A stretch of 64,000 bases of DNA, from assembly GCA_030524035.1 (NCBI GenBank), contig JAUNHG010000003.1, positions 124,001 through 188,000 on the forward strand, written 5' to 3'. Shown piece by piece: positions 41,691-50,181 of this stretch; within the stretch, counting starts at the first letter, position 1; each line of letters begins with the position of its first letter. The notes below the pieces were generated by a model. The model ran no database searches and was not told the origin of the DNA. It saw nothing but the letters and a program-made list of their open reading frames with translations. Source of the stretch: Kocuria sp. (GTDB lineage Bacteria > Actinomycetota > Actinomycetes > Actinomycetales > Micrococcaceae). The position numbers were made by a program, and so were the translations under genes.

Positions 41691-42485
41691 TTACTCACGG
41701 ATGATCCCCGTCCCGTTTTCATGGCGGTCTATCAGGCGCCGGATCCTCCGCACATCAGCTGTGGACCGGGTGACGACTTGGGGATGGGCTTGGGCAAACC
41801 ACGACGTCAAACGCCGCCCGGGGCCTACTTCCACCACAACGTCTCGTCCACGGCCTACCAACAGGGACATGGTGTCGCGCCACAGATCTTGTCCCTTGAT
41901 CAGTGCTTCCACGTCGTGACGCGCCTGTGCTGCCGTACGAATAGGACGGGCGGTGCCTGATCCCATGACCGCAAAATACGGGTGGCGAAATTCAACAGCC
42001 TCAAGGTCACGGAGCAGCCCTGCACGGTCCTGCTCGGGAACCTCCGGTAACGGAGGAGGTTCTGGGGAGTCACCCCAGGAGTAGGACAGCGGCAACAGAC
42101 CAGCATGTTCACGCACCAAAAGGAGCCCATCCGTAAAACTCAGCGCCCCGGAAACGGCTAAAGCCGCGTATGTTCCTAATTGGTGGCCTGCTACCACATT
42201 CGGGTGCCACCCAGAATCCAACAACCCCAAGTGGGTGATCACGCTCACGGCGTACACCACCGCGTGCATGTCTTGCGCCACCGGGTTCACAGCACACGCA
42301 TGTTTGCCACCCCACGGCAGCTCCGGTGGGATGCCATCGTCATTGACGGTGCGCAGATCAATACCTATCGCGTGCTGCGCCTGGTCAAAGACCTTGGTCG
42401 CCATCTCCGGGAAGGCTTCCAGGACAGCATCCGCCATGGTTACCCCGCGCGCTCCCTGGCCTGGGTACACAAATGCACAGTGCAT
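41691..42485 (-). CDS. Degenerate malonyl-CoA:ACP transacylase-like protein
   Basis: A 264-residue relative of FabD, shorter than the usual 300-310. The N-terminal FVYPGQGAR and C-terminal VVVEVGPGRRLTSW are clearly FabD-like. The nucleophile motif GHSxG reads GHQLG (Gln102; codon 42180-42182). The Arg that binds the malonyl carboxylate appears as His (LLLVREHAGLL). The region that should carry the ferredoxin-like subdomain and catalytic His is shortened. It is unlikely to be a working transacylase; a binding or structural role is possible. It shares a probable transcript with the CbiX-like gene. The reading frame is clean, so it is not a simple pseudogene. Confidence 0.8.
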   Translation of the reverse strand: MHCAFVYPGQGARGVTMADAVLEAFPEMATKVFDQAQHAIGIDLRTVNDDGIPPELPWGGKHACAVNPVAQDMHAVVYAVSVITHLGLLDSGWHPNVVAGHQLGTYAALAVSGALSFTDGLLLVREHAGLLPLSYSWGDSPEPPPLPEVPEQDRAGLLRDLEAVEFRHPYFAVMGSGTARPIRTAAQARHDVEALIKGQDLWRDTMSLLVGRGRDVVVEVGPGRRLTSWFAQAHPQVVTRSTADVRRIRRLIDRHENGTGIIRE

Positions 42486-42659
42486 GTTCCCACCGTTCTC
42501 TTGTTGTCCTTCAATTCCCCTGATGAAGAACGTGATCCCCTAAACCTTCGCCCCGTTGTTACGCTCGCATGCCCACGCCACTGGCACAAGGGACACGACG
42601 CGACACATGGTGACGATTGCCTTCCGCACAATCGTGTTCGGAGACCTAATGTAGAGCCC

Positions 42660-44531
42660 ATGTTCCTGGACACCAACCTTGAACACGTAACCGTTCTCCT
42701 GCTCGGCGCGGATCAACACTCCCGCAGCGCTCGCCGGCTCCGGGCGGCAGGTGCCATCGTCGTTGATGACGTCAACCACCCCACACCACCTGGGCTCATC
42801 CTGATTGTGGGCGAACCTGCCCCGTGGAAAACGCTGGTAGCTCAGGTCATCGAACATCACGGTCACATCCCAGTGGCCGTGACCCCGGCTGAGCGCACAG
42901 GAGTCACCTTGATTGGCGGTGGCCCGGGACCTGATGATTTGGTCACTACCCGTGGGTTAGACGCATTGGCAGACGCAGATGTGGTGTTGTTAGACCGGCT
43001 GGCACCGCAAGAGATCGTCAGCACCCAGGCCCCGCATGCCCAGATCATCCACGTAGGCAAATGGCCTGGCCATCACCCTGTACCCCAAGAAGAAATCCAC
43101 CGCATCATGTTGGAGTCGGCAGCACAAGGCCGCCACGTGGTCCGATTTCACGGCGGTGACCCCTATGTCTTTGGGCGTGGTGGTGAACAAGTCGCTGATT
43201 GTGAGTCCTGGGGTGTTCCGGTGGATGTGGTCCCCGGAGTCAGTTCTGCCGTTGCTGTACCGGCAATAGCCGGCATCCCGGTGACTTTTCGTGACGTCGC
43301 ACGAACGTTCACCGTTACATCAGGTCATGTTCCTTTCAGTGATGAGGAACTACGCGGCTTCTGTACGTTGCTCGCCACCGGAGCCACCGTGGTGGTGCTC
43401 ATGGGCGTGGCAACCCTCCCCCAGCTCACCGGTGGTCTCATGCGCCACGGTGCAGCAACCGATACCCCTGTTGCCGTTGTTGAAAAGGGGTTCAGCCCCG
43501 AACAAATCATCCACACCACCACCCTTGAATCCGCTGTTTCTGACGCAGCCCGGGTCAATTCACCGGCTGTCACTGTCGTCGGCCCCGTGGCGGCTCTGGC
43601 TTCAGAAGATCGGGAACACATTTTGGGTGATTTAACCACCCACCGGGCAGTTGCCCACCCCCAAAGAACCAGACATCACGGTCCGTTGCATGGGCGCACC
43701 GTAGCGGTCACAGCCCACCGGCGTGCGGCAGATCAGATCCAGGCCCTTGAACGAAAAGGCGCAAAAACCATTGCTGCCCCAGCCCTCAAGCTAGTTCCCG
43801 TGGATCAAGACCACACAGTGATGGCTGAAACCCACAACATGGTGGCTGCTGCACCGGATCTCATGGTGATCACCACGGGATACGGATTGACACGATGGTG
43901 GGAGGTCGCGGAAGCTTCCGAAAGTGCTGATGATCTTCATGCCATGCTGGCAGCCGCCGATATTTGGGTGCGCGGCCCCAAAGGCCGCGCTGCGGTACGC
44001 AAACTGGGGCTACACGACGTCGGTGTTTCCTCCGATGAAACCATCGCCACGTTGATTGATGAGATCCTCACAGCCCATCACGACGATCTCACGGGAATGG
44101 TCATCGGATGGCAAGAAAACGGGTATCACGACCGTTACCAGCGCCAACGCTTAGCGAATGCCGGAGCTTCTGTTCACCAAGTGGTCCCCCACCGGTGGGC
44201 TGACGCGGATGACTCCGGTATGGTCCCGCACATGATTCGGGCAGTGTGCGATCGGCAGATCAACGCAGTGACGTTTACGTCCGCAGCAGGTTCAGAAGCA
44301 GTGTTATCCACTGCTGCCGACATGGGCCTGGCGGAGGAATTTGTGGCTGCTTTCACGCCACCTTCAACAAGCGACCCTCACTCTGGCAAAGCCTGGGATC
44401 GGGTGGTGGCGGCCACCGTTGGTCCTATCACCGCCTCCCCTTTACAGGATGCCGGCATTCCCGCGTTAGTGCCGACTCGTTTTCGGATGGGTGCGATGAT
44501 TCAGCAGCTCGTGGATGTCCTCCACGAGTAA
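42660..44531 (+). CDS. Uroporphyrinogen-III C-methyltransferase/synthase fusion (CobA-HemD)
   Basis: A fused tetrapyrrole enzyme of 623 residues from the ATG at 42660. Residues about 1-75 form a short N-terminal extension that looks like a remnant of a CysG/SirC-type domain. About 80-325 is the SUMT methyltransferase: VTLIGGGPGPDDLVTTRG, VRFHGGDPYVFGRGGEQ and VVPGVSSAVAVPA bind S-adenosylmethionine and substrate. About 345-620 is a HemD-type uroporphyrinogen-III synthase. It would make precorrin-2 from hydroxymethylbilane. The start is unsure: SD evidence is weak, and the open frame continues upstream over the divergent FabD-like gene, which I discount. Confidence 0.88.
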   Translation: MFLDTNLEHVTVLLLGADQHSRSARRLRAAGAIVVDDVNHPTPPGLILIVGEPAPWKTLVAQVIEHHGHIPVAVTPAERTGVTLIGGGPGPDDLVTTRGLDALADADVVLLDRLAPQEIVSTQAPHAQIIHVGKWPGHHPVPQEEIHRIMLESAAQGRHVVRFHGGDPYVFGRGGEQVADCESWGVPVDVVPGVSSAVAVPAIAGIPVTFRDVARTFTVTSGHVPFSDEELRGFCTLLATGATVVVLMGVATLPQLTGGLMRHGAATDTPVAVVEKGFSPEQIIHTTTLESAVSDAARVNSPAVTVVGPVAALASEDREHILGDLTTHRAVAHPQRTRHHGPLHGRTVAVTAHRRAADQIQALERKGAKTIAAPALKLVPVDQDHTVMAETHNMVAAAPDLMVITTGYGLTRWWEVAEASESADDLHAMLAAADIWVRGPKGRAAVRKLGLHDVGVSSDETIATLIDEILTAHHDDLTGMVIGWQENGYHDRYQRQRLANAGASVHQVVPHRWADADDSGMVPHMIRAVCDRQINAVTFTSAAGSEAVLSTAADMGLAEEFVAAFTPPSTSDPHSGKAWDRVVAATVGPITASPLQDAGIPALVPTRFRMGAMIQQLVDVLHE

Positions 44532-44602
44532 CGGGTATCAGCACCGCTCACTCTCACTCCTGAACATCACAAGAACATCTACAGAGAAAGACCACCTTCA
44601 CC

Positions 44603-45358
44603 ATGTCTGATCTGCAAGAACGACGCAGCCTGCCCGCCGATATAGCAATAGACTCCACCACCATTGCTGCGCGTGTAGACCACACTTTGTTAACACCAAG
44701 CGCCAGTCGGGAGCAGGTGTTGGCCCTCTGTCAAGAAGCCAGGGACTTAGGTTTCGGTGCCGTGTGCGTCAACGGTCTATGGACTTCCCTGGTGGCCCAG
44801 GAACTAGACGGCAGCCAGGTATCAACCTGCACTGTGGTGGGGTTTCCCTTGGGGGCTTCTGGCACGGACGTGAAAGCTTATGAAGCAGCGCAAGCCGTAG
44901 AGTGCGGCGCCCAAGAAATCGATATGGTTCTGGATATCGCTGCGGTTCAGCGGGGTGATGGCAAGGCCATCGAACATGAAGTACAGGCAGTAGCACGAGT
45001 GGTTCATGCCGATGGCGCACTCCTAAAAGTAATCATCGAAACCTGCCTGCTCACCGACGAGCAAAAAGTCTTGGCGTGCCAGGTGGCGGTGAGTGCCGGG
45101 GCGGATTACGTCAAAACCTCCACTGGTTTTTCCACGGGTGGTGCCACAGCTGACGACGTCGCCCTGATGCGCCGCACCGTGGGTGAAGATATCGGGGTCA
45201 AAGCCTCCGGTGGAGTGCGCACACGCGCCACAGCCATCGAGATGTTACGGGCAGGAGCATCACGCATTGGTGCTTCGGCAGGAGCTGCGCTGTTACGTGA
45301 TGATTCAGCCCAGCCCGCAGTGGACGCCGGTGATCGGCCCGGTAACAACACATATTGA
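44603..45358 (+). CDS. deoC: Deoxyribose-phosphate aldolase
   Basis: A 251-residue class I aldolase splitting deoxyribose-5-phosphate to glyceraldehyde-3-phosphate and acetaldehyde. The Schiff-base lysine is Lys171 in DYVKTSTGFSTGGAT; the proton-relay Lys lies in GVKASGGVRT, and DMVLDIAAVQRG and CTVVGFPLG are family blocks. It lies 71 bp after the cobA-hemD gene on the same strand. Functionally it joins the phosphorylase and mutase encoded at 38-41 kb. The product acetaldehyde could feed the aldehyde dehydrogenase at 27 kb. Confidence 0.94.
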   Translation: MSDLQERRSLPADIAIDSTTIAARVDHTLLTPSASREQVLALCQEARDLGFGAVCVNGLWTSLVAQELDGSQVSTCTVVGFPLGASGTDVKAYEAAQAVECGAQEIDMVLDIAAVQRGDGKAIEHEVQAVARVVHADGALLKVIIETCLLTDEQKVLACQVAVSAGADYVKTSTGFSTGGATADDVALMRRTVGEDIGVKASGGVRTRATAIEMLRAGASRIGASAGAALLRDDSAQPAVDAGDRPGNNTY

Positions 45359-45450
45359 TCTTTAGTGTGGTCAATAACCACTACACTTGGTGCGCAGACA
45401 AACATTTTTCAGCCACACTCCGCACCACAGGAGCTTGGGAAAGGAATCGT

Positions 45451-45741
45451 ATGGCTACCGACAACTATGGACGCACCGTTCGCCGTCATTCGGGTGATGG
45501 CCAATTCGTTTCCAGCCTTGCGCTGTGCTTGGTCCCGATTGTTGCGATTTTGGCCAGTTTTTGGTTGTTCACTATGCCGGAGAATTGGGGCTTTGTGCTG
45601 GGGATTCTGGTGTACAGTGCAGCGTTGCTGATTCCCACGTGGATTATTTCTAGCAAGACCGCTGCACGTTCAACCTGGGGCCGTGAGCTCACCATCGACG
45701 TTCCGCATTCTTCCGAAGGCTCACCCCAGCAGATAAGATAA
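45451..45741 (+). CDS. Small two-helix membrane protein
   Basis: A 96-residue protein with a basic N-terminus and two membrane helices (about residues 20-42 and 46-66), then a polar tail. ATG 45451 has AAAGGA six bases upstream, the main reason to accept it. I do not recognise a named family. It sits 92 bp after deoC and is followed by a strong hairpin. Confidence 0.65.
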   Translation: MATDNYGRTVRRHSGDGQFVSSLALCLVPIVAILASFWLFTMPENWGFVLGILVYSAALLIPTWIISSKTAARSTWGRELTIDVPHSSEGSPQQIR

Positions 45742-45795
45742 CGAACCGGTGACTCTGCAGCTCAGCTCAGAGTCCCCGAAGCACTTGAATATGAC

Positions 45796-45831
45796 GTAGG
45801 GCCCCGCGCTGTTGTGAGCGCGGGGCCCTAC
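45796..45831. terminator. Terminator hairpin after small membrane gene
   Basis: A perfect 15-bp GC-rich stem (GTAGGGCCCCGCGCT with AGCGCGGGGCCCTAC) with a 6-nt loop, without a clear T-run. It can serve both the gene ending at 45741 and mfd. Confidence 0.8.
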
Positions 45832-45837
45832 TCGACG

Positions 45838-45932
45838 GTAACCCTGGGCTTAAGGGTTACCGGAGGTCTTGGTCTACGCGGCGAGACTCTTTATCCCCAG
45901 GTCTCTAGCCGCGGACCATGGCAGCCACTGCC
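45838..45932. other. Cluster of three hairpins of unknown purpose
   Basis: Hairpin 1 is GTAACCCT/AGGGTTAC (45838-45860). Hairpin 2 (45871-45917) is a 15-bp interrupted stem: GGTC, CGCGGC and GAGAC pair with GTCTC, GCCGCG and GACC, with a TA bulge on each arm and a 13-nt loop. Hairpin 3 is GGCAG/CTGCC (45920-45932). No T-tract follows any of them. This may be a small RNA or a degraded element. Confidence 0.4.
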
Positions 45933-46168
45933 TGAATACCGCCCGCCGAGCTCACCGAACCCCCAAAAAATTACATCGGTGTCTTGGATCCAGCTGACGA
46001 CATCAAGAGGCTGCGTTCTCCCTGTTCCACCCAAAAACATACGTCCACCCGGCAGGAAAAGTCATCCGAAATCCATGTTCTGGCTAGCAGTGTCCCCATA
46101 AATAGTGGTTCATCACGTCAGGAATGTCCACTAAAAGTCATCTGTTTTCACCCATAATGTGACGTCTG

Positions 46169-49100
46169 TTAAGCAACTGCTACAGGGGTTTCAATGATCT
46201 GGGTGATGACTTCGCTCGCCCACGCTAGAACAGCGTCATCCGCCAGGTCCTTACCACCCACCCGAGTGGTCTTAGGTTTGGGTACCAGTACGACATGATG
46301 TTCAGTATTCGGCACGGCAAGGTATTTGGAGCCGGGGTACATGCGCTGCAGTCGTAGTTGACGTGACTCTGGCAGCTCAACGGGTCCGAATCGGATATGC
46401 GGCCCTTGGACAGCTACATCCACCAGGCCACAAGCACGGGCTTTGATCCGCAACCGGGCCACCTCCAATAACAGTTGAGCCGGCTGCGGCAGTTTTCCGT
46501 AACGGTCTTCCAACTCTTCCGCCACCGCAGCCACGCCGGCTTCATCCGTAGCAGCAGCTAACGTGCGGTAAGCGTCCAAGCGCAGCCGCTCCCCCGGTAC
46601 GTAGTCATGCGGCAAGTGGGCATTCACCGGAAGCTCCACTTTCATCTCAGCTGGAGCTTCTTCCTTCTCACCCCGGTACTCAGCAACCGCTTCCCCCACC
46701 AAACGCAGGTACATATCAAAGCCCACCCCGGCAATATGACCGGACTGCTCACCCCCCAGAAGGTTGCCCGCTCCACGGATTTCCAGATCCTTCTGCGCCA
46801 GTTGTAGGCCAGCACCAAGTTCATTGTGCGCGGCCACAGCTTTCAGGCGCTCCAGTGCAGTCTCCGTCAAAGACTTTTGGGCGTCATAGAGGAAATAGGC
46901 ATATGCCCGCTCACGACCACGCCCCACACGACCACGTAACTGGTGCAGCTGCGACAACCCGTACTTATCAGCACCATCGACAATCAACGTATTGGCATTG
47001 GCAATATCTAGGCCAGTTTCCACGATGGTGGTTGATACCAGCACATCAAAGCGTTTTTCATAGAAATCCACGATGATGCGCTCTAATTCGTTTTCACTCA
47101 TCTGTCCGTGGGCTACCGCAACGCGCGCTTCCGGCACCAACTCCCGCAACTCAGCTGCTCGCCGCTGAATACTCGACACCCTGTTGTGCACAAAAAACAC
47201 CTGCCCTTCGCGCATCAACTCGCGCCTCACAGCGGCCGTGACTTGCTTATCGGTATAAGCCCCCACATAGGTCAGCACGGGGTGACGCTCTTCCGGCGGT
47301 GTGGCGAGCGTGGACGTTTCCCGGATCCCGGTTAAGGACATTTCCAGTGTTCTAGGGATAGGGGTGGCAGACATCGCCAAAACATCGACGTTAGTGCGCA
47401 TAGCCTTCAGCTTTTCCTTGTGCTCCACACCAAAACGCTGCTCTTCGTCAATAATCACCAAGCCCAAATCTTTGAACGTGATATCCGAACCCAGCAAACG
47501 GTGGGTTCCAATGACCACATCCACGCTGCCATCAGCCAGACCTTTCATCACTTCTTTGGCTTCTTTAAGGCTCTGAAAACGGGATAACGAAGCCACACGG
47601 ACTGGAAACCCCGAGTACCGTTCGCTGAAGGTTTCTGTATGTTGCTGACCCAACAATGTGGTGGGCACCAAAACAGCCACCTGTTTGCCATCCTGAACAG
47701 CCTTAAAGGCAGCACGAACAGCCACCTCAGTTTTGCCGTATCCCACATCTCCAGAAATCAGGCGATCCATGGGGATTTCCCGCTGCATATCCGCCTTGAC
47801 TTCGTCAATAGTGCTTAACTGATCAGGAGTTTCGATGTACGGGAAAGCCTCCTCCAGCTCGCGTTGCCATGCGGTGTCTGGGCCAAATGCATGCCCCCGG
47901 GTGCTCATGCGAGCTGAGTACAGCCGGATGAGTTCCCCGGCAATGTCTTTCACCGCTCGCTTGGCGGCTTTCTTTTTCTGATTCCAGTCCGCCCCACCCA
48001 TCTTGGACAGTGTGGGGGTTTCCCCGCCCACATAACTAGACACCTGATCCAGCTGATCTGTGGGCACAAAAAGACGATCTTTAGGTCCGTTGCGTTTAGA
48101 CGCTGCATACTCCAGAACAAGGTATTCCCGCATAGGCCGTTGTTGCCCTGGAGCGACACCAGCGCCCCCCACGGGGCGAGCCACTAGTTCCACAAACTGG
48201 CCAATACCGTGTTGTTCGTGCACCACATAATCCCCGGCCTGTAATGCCAACGGGTCAACAACACGACTGCGGCGTCGAGGCAACTGACGTGCATTTTTGA
48301 CCGTATGTGCTGAGGAGCGACCCAGAACATCAGACTCCGTCAAGAAGGCGACCTTAAGCGATTCCACGACAAAGCCCGTTCCAGCGGTGGCACAGGTTAG
48401 CTCCACCACCCCCGGCTGAGGCTCATCGGTCAAAGACTCATGGCGGGCAGCAGGAATCTGTGCGTCGTGCAGCAATTCACCCAGGCGTTGCAGCGGCCCG
48501 GGGCCTTCCGTCACAACCACTACACGCCATCCGTCACGGACCGATTCGCTCAGGTGATCAAGCATGGCTTGCACGTTTCCCCGGAAAGACAGTGGCTCAC
48601 GGGCACGGACCGTCACGGTATCCGCATCAGAATCCAGCAGGCGGATCACTGCACCACTGGTATCCGCGTCCACCTCGGTTAAGGACCTATCAACGGGCAA
48701 GGCAGTTGTAGCCCACCATCCCAAATCAGCATCGACGACATTCTGTTGGGCTTGCTCCAGGGTCTGAAAGGAACCGGCTTCCAGACTCCGACCGTCAATC
48801 TGCGTACTGGCAACCGGCAGTGGCGCACTGTTCGAATCCGCAGCTGATTCCCAGGCAGCGGCCAAAAATTCCTCATTGGTGGCCACCAGGTCCGTTGCAC
48901 GCATCCGAACCTTCTCTGGCTCCATGATCACCACTAAGGAACCGGGGGGGAGCAAGGAAGTCACTGGCACCATGTCATCGGCCAGCAATGGAGCCAGGGA
49001 TTCCATACCTTCGGTATAGATTCCACCGGCAATCTTTTCCAGCAGCGCTTCTGCTCCAGGTAAGTGTTGCTGAAGTCCGGCAGCACGCGACTGCACCTGT

Positions 49101-49861
49101 GGCGTGATCAATAATTCACGGCATGGCGGAGCGACCACTCGTTGGGGGTGCTCCCCGGAACGCAGGGTGCGTTGATCAGCTACAGCAAACCAACGCAGGT
49201 GTTCGATCTCATCGCCAAAGAACTCCACACGAATCGGATGATCAACTGTTGGCGGGAAAACATCCAGGATTCCGCCACGCACCGCGAATTCACCCCGTTT
49301 GGTCACCATGTCCACTCGGGCGTAGGCGGCAGCAACCAAAGAGGCAACGACATCATCAAAGGAACGTTCGCTCCCCTGCTCCAGTACCACCGGCTCAAGG
49401 TCAGCCAGCCCCGCCACCACCGGTTGTAGTAACGAGCGCACTGGCGCTACAACCACATCTAATGCTTCCTGACCAGGGTGTTTCAATCTGCGCATCACGT
49501 CTAAACGACGCCCCACGGTATCTGAGCGAGGCGATAAGCGCTCGTGCGGCAGGGTCTCCCAGGCCGGAAAGTCAATCACCGTGGCCTCCGGCGCCCAGGC
49601 CGGTACTTGCGCCACAACGTCGTCGGCTTCGCGCCCGGTGGCCGTGACCACAAAAAGCACGGGACGCTGCCCACTTTCTGGGACACCTGGCGCTGTCCGC
49701 ATTCCGCGAAGTATCTGGGCAAACACCGCTGGTCGTAGCCCGTCCGTGACACTGATGACGGTCTGCGTGGAACGTTCAGCAGCTGGCAAGGCAGCGTGAG
49801 AACGCACGGTGGCGATGGACGGTTCCTGGGTCAACGCAGATGCCAGGCCGGTCAAGGACAT
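46169..49861 (-). CDS. mfd: Transcription-repair coupling factor Mfd
   Basis: A 1230-residue DNA translocase that removes stalled RNA polymerase and recruits UvrA. The N-terminal UvrB-like domains (about 1-350), the RNA polymerase-interacting domain (LQAGDYVVHEQHGIGQFV near 560), RecG-like helicase motifs and C-terminal TRCF domain are in order. Helicase motif I is SGDVGYGKTEVA, motif II DEEQRFG, motif III MSATPIPRTL, motif VI QLRGRVGRG. ATG 49861 has AGGAG ten bases upstream. It stands alone, convergent with the upstream small gene and divergent from the polysaccharide locus. Confidence 0.96.
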   Translation of the reverse strand: MSLTGLASALTQEPSIATVRSHAALPAAERSTQTVISVTDGLRPAVFAQILRGMRTAPGVPESGQRPVLFVVTATGREADDVVAQVPAWAPEATVIDFPAWETLPHERLSPRSDTVGRRLDVMRRLKHPGQEALDVVVAPVRSLLQPVVAGLADLEPVVLEQGSERSFDDVVASLVAAAYARVDMVTKRGEFAVRGGILDVFPPTVDHPIRVEFFGDEIEHLRWFAVADQRTLRSGEHPQRVVAPPCRELLITPQVQSRAAGLQQHLPGAEALLEKIAGGIYTEGMESLAPLLADDMVPVTSLLPPGSLVVIMEPEKVRMRATDLVATNEEFLAAAWESAADSNSAPLPVASTQIDGRSLEAGSFQTLEQAQQNVVDADLGWWATTALPVDRSLTEVDADTSGAVIRLLDSDADTVTVRAREPLSFRGNVQAMLDHLSESVRDGWRVVVVTEGPGPLQRLGELLHDAQIPAARHESLTDEPQPGVVELTCATAGTGFVVESLKVAFLTESDVLGRSSAHTVKNARQLPRRRSRVVDPLALQAGDYVVHEQHGIGQFVELVARPVGGAGVAPGQQRPMREYLVLEYAASKRNGPKDRLFVPTDQLDQVSSYVGGETPTLSKMGGADWNQKKKAAKRAVKDIAGELIRLYSARMSTRGHAFGPDTAWQRELEEAFPYIETPDQLSTIDEVKADMQREIPMDRLISGDVGYGKTEVAVRAAFKAVQDGKQVAVLVPTTLLGQQHTETFSERYSGFPVRVASLSRFQSLKEAKEVMKGLADGSVDVVIGTHRLLGSDITFKDLGLVIIDEEQRFGVEHKEKLKAMRTNVDVLAMSATPIPRTLEMSLTGIRETSTLATPPEERHPVLTYVGAYTDKQVTAAVRRELMREGQVFFVHNRVSSIQRRAAELRELVPEARVAVAHGQMSENELERIIVDFYEKRFDVLVSTTIVETGLDIANANTLIVDGADKYGLSQLHQLRGRVGRGRERAYAYFLYDAQKSLTETALERLKAVAAHNELGAGLQLAQKDLEIRGAGNLLGGEQSGHIAGVGFDMYLRLVGEAVAEYRGEKEEAPAEMKVELPVNAHLPHDYVPGERLRLDAYRTLAAATDEAGVAAVAEELEDRYGKLPQPAQLLLEVARLRIKARACGLVDVAVQGPHIRFGPVELPESRQLRLQRMYPGSKYLAVPNTEHHVVLVPKPKTTRVGGKDLADDAVLAWASEVITQIIETPVAVA

Positions 49862-50181
49862 GGTGAAAGAACTCCTGAATGCCGTAAGGGGGGTGTGTAG
49901 CGCCCCCAAGGGTACTGCTTATGGCCCACACCCCGAGAAAAGTCAGGGGTTCACCGGGGAATCGCCTTATGACCGGTGCTGTGACGTCATGAACTCAATC
50001 CTTCGTCACATGGGCTTCATGCATTCGCACATAACCCGATTCTTTCGGATACTTAGGGACCACAGGGATGCTGAACCCCCTTCACACAAGGTACCCGATC
50101 AGGCACACCTTGCGCCGGGGACAGGAAGGCCCCGTACGTCACGCAGAACGTGCAGCACCGGGGATACAACGGGAGACACAT
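49862..50181. promoter_or_regulatory. Divergent region between mfd and the polysaccharide locus
   Basis: A 320-bp gap with no supported gene. It should hold the mfd promoter and that of the first polysaccharide gene. A palindrome TGACGTCA lies at 49982-49989 and no clear paired promoter hexamers were found. I see nothing else firm. Confidence 0.35.

Larger units (their letters stand above)
45742..46168. other. Convergent gap between small membrane gene and mfd
   Basis: There is no supported gene in this 427-bp gap. The left part holds a strong terminator stem (45796-45831) and three further hairpins (listed separately). The right part (about 45935-46168) shows only short open frames, none with an SD or recognisable product, and no clear repeat. 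Confidence 0.5.

Noticed and set aside
42180-42659. Extended N-terminus of CobA-HemD
   Set aside because: The sequence is antisense to the FabD-like gene and shows no domain; the family core begins well after 42660.
45814-46101. Plus-strand open frame of 95 codons before mfd
   Set aside because: It runs through the terminator and hairpins, has no SD and no recognisable sequence.
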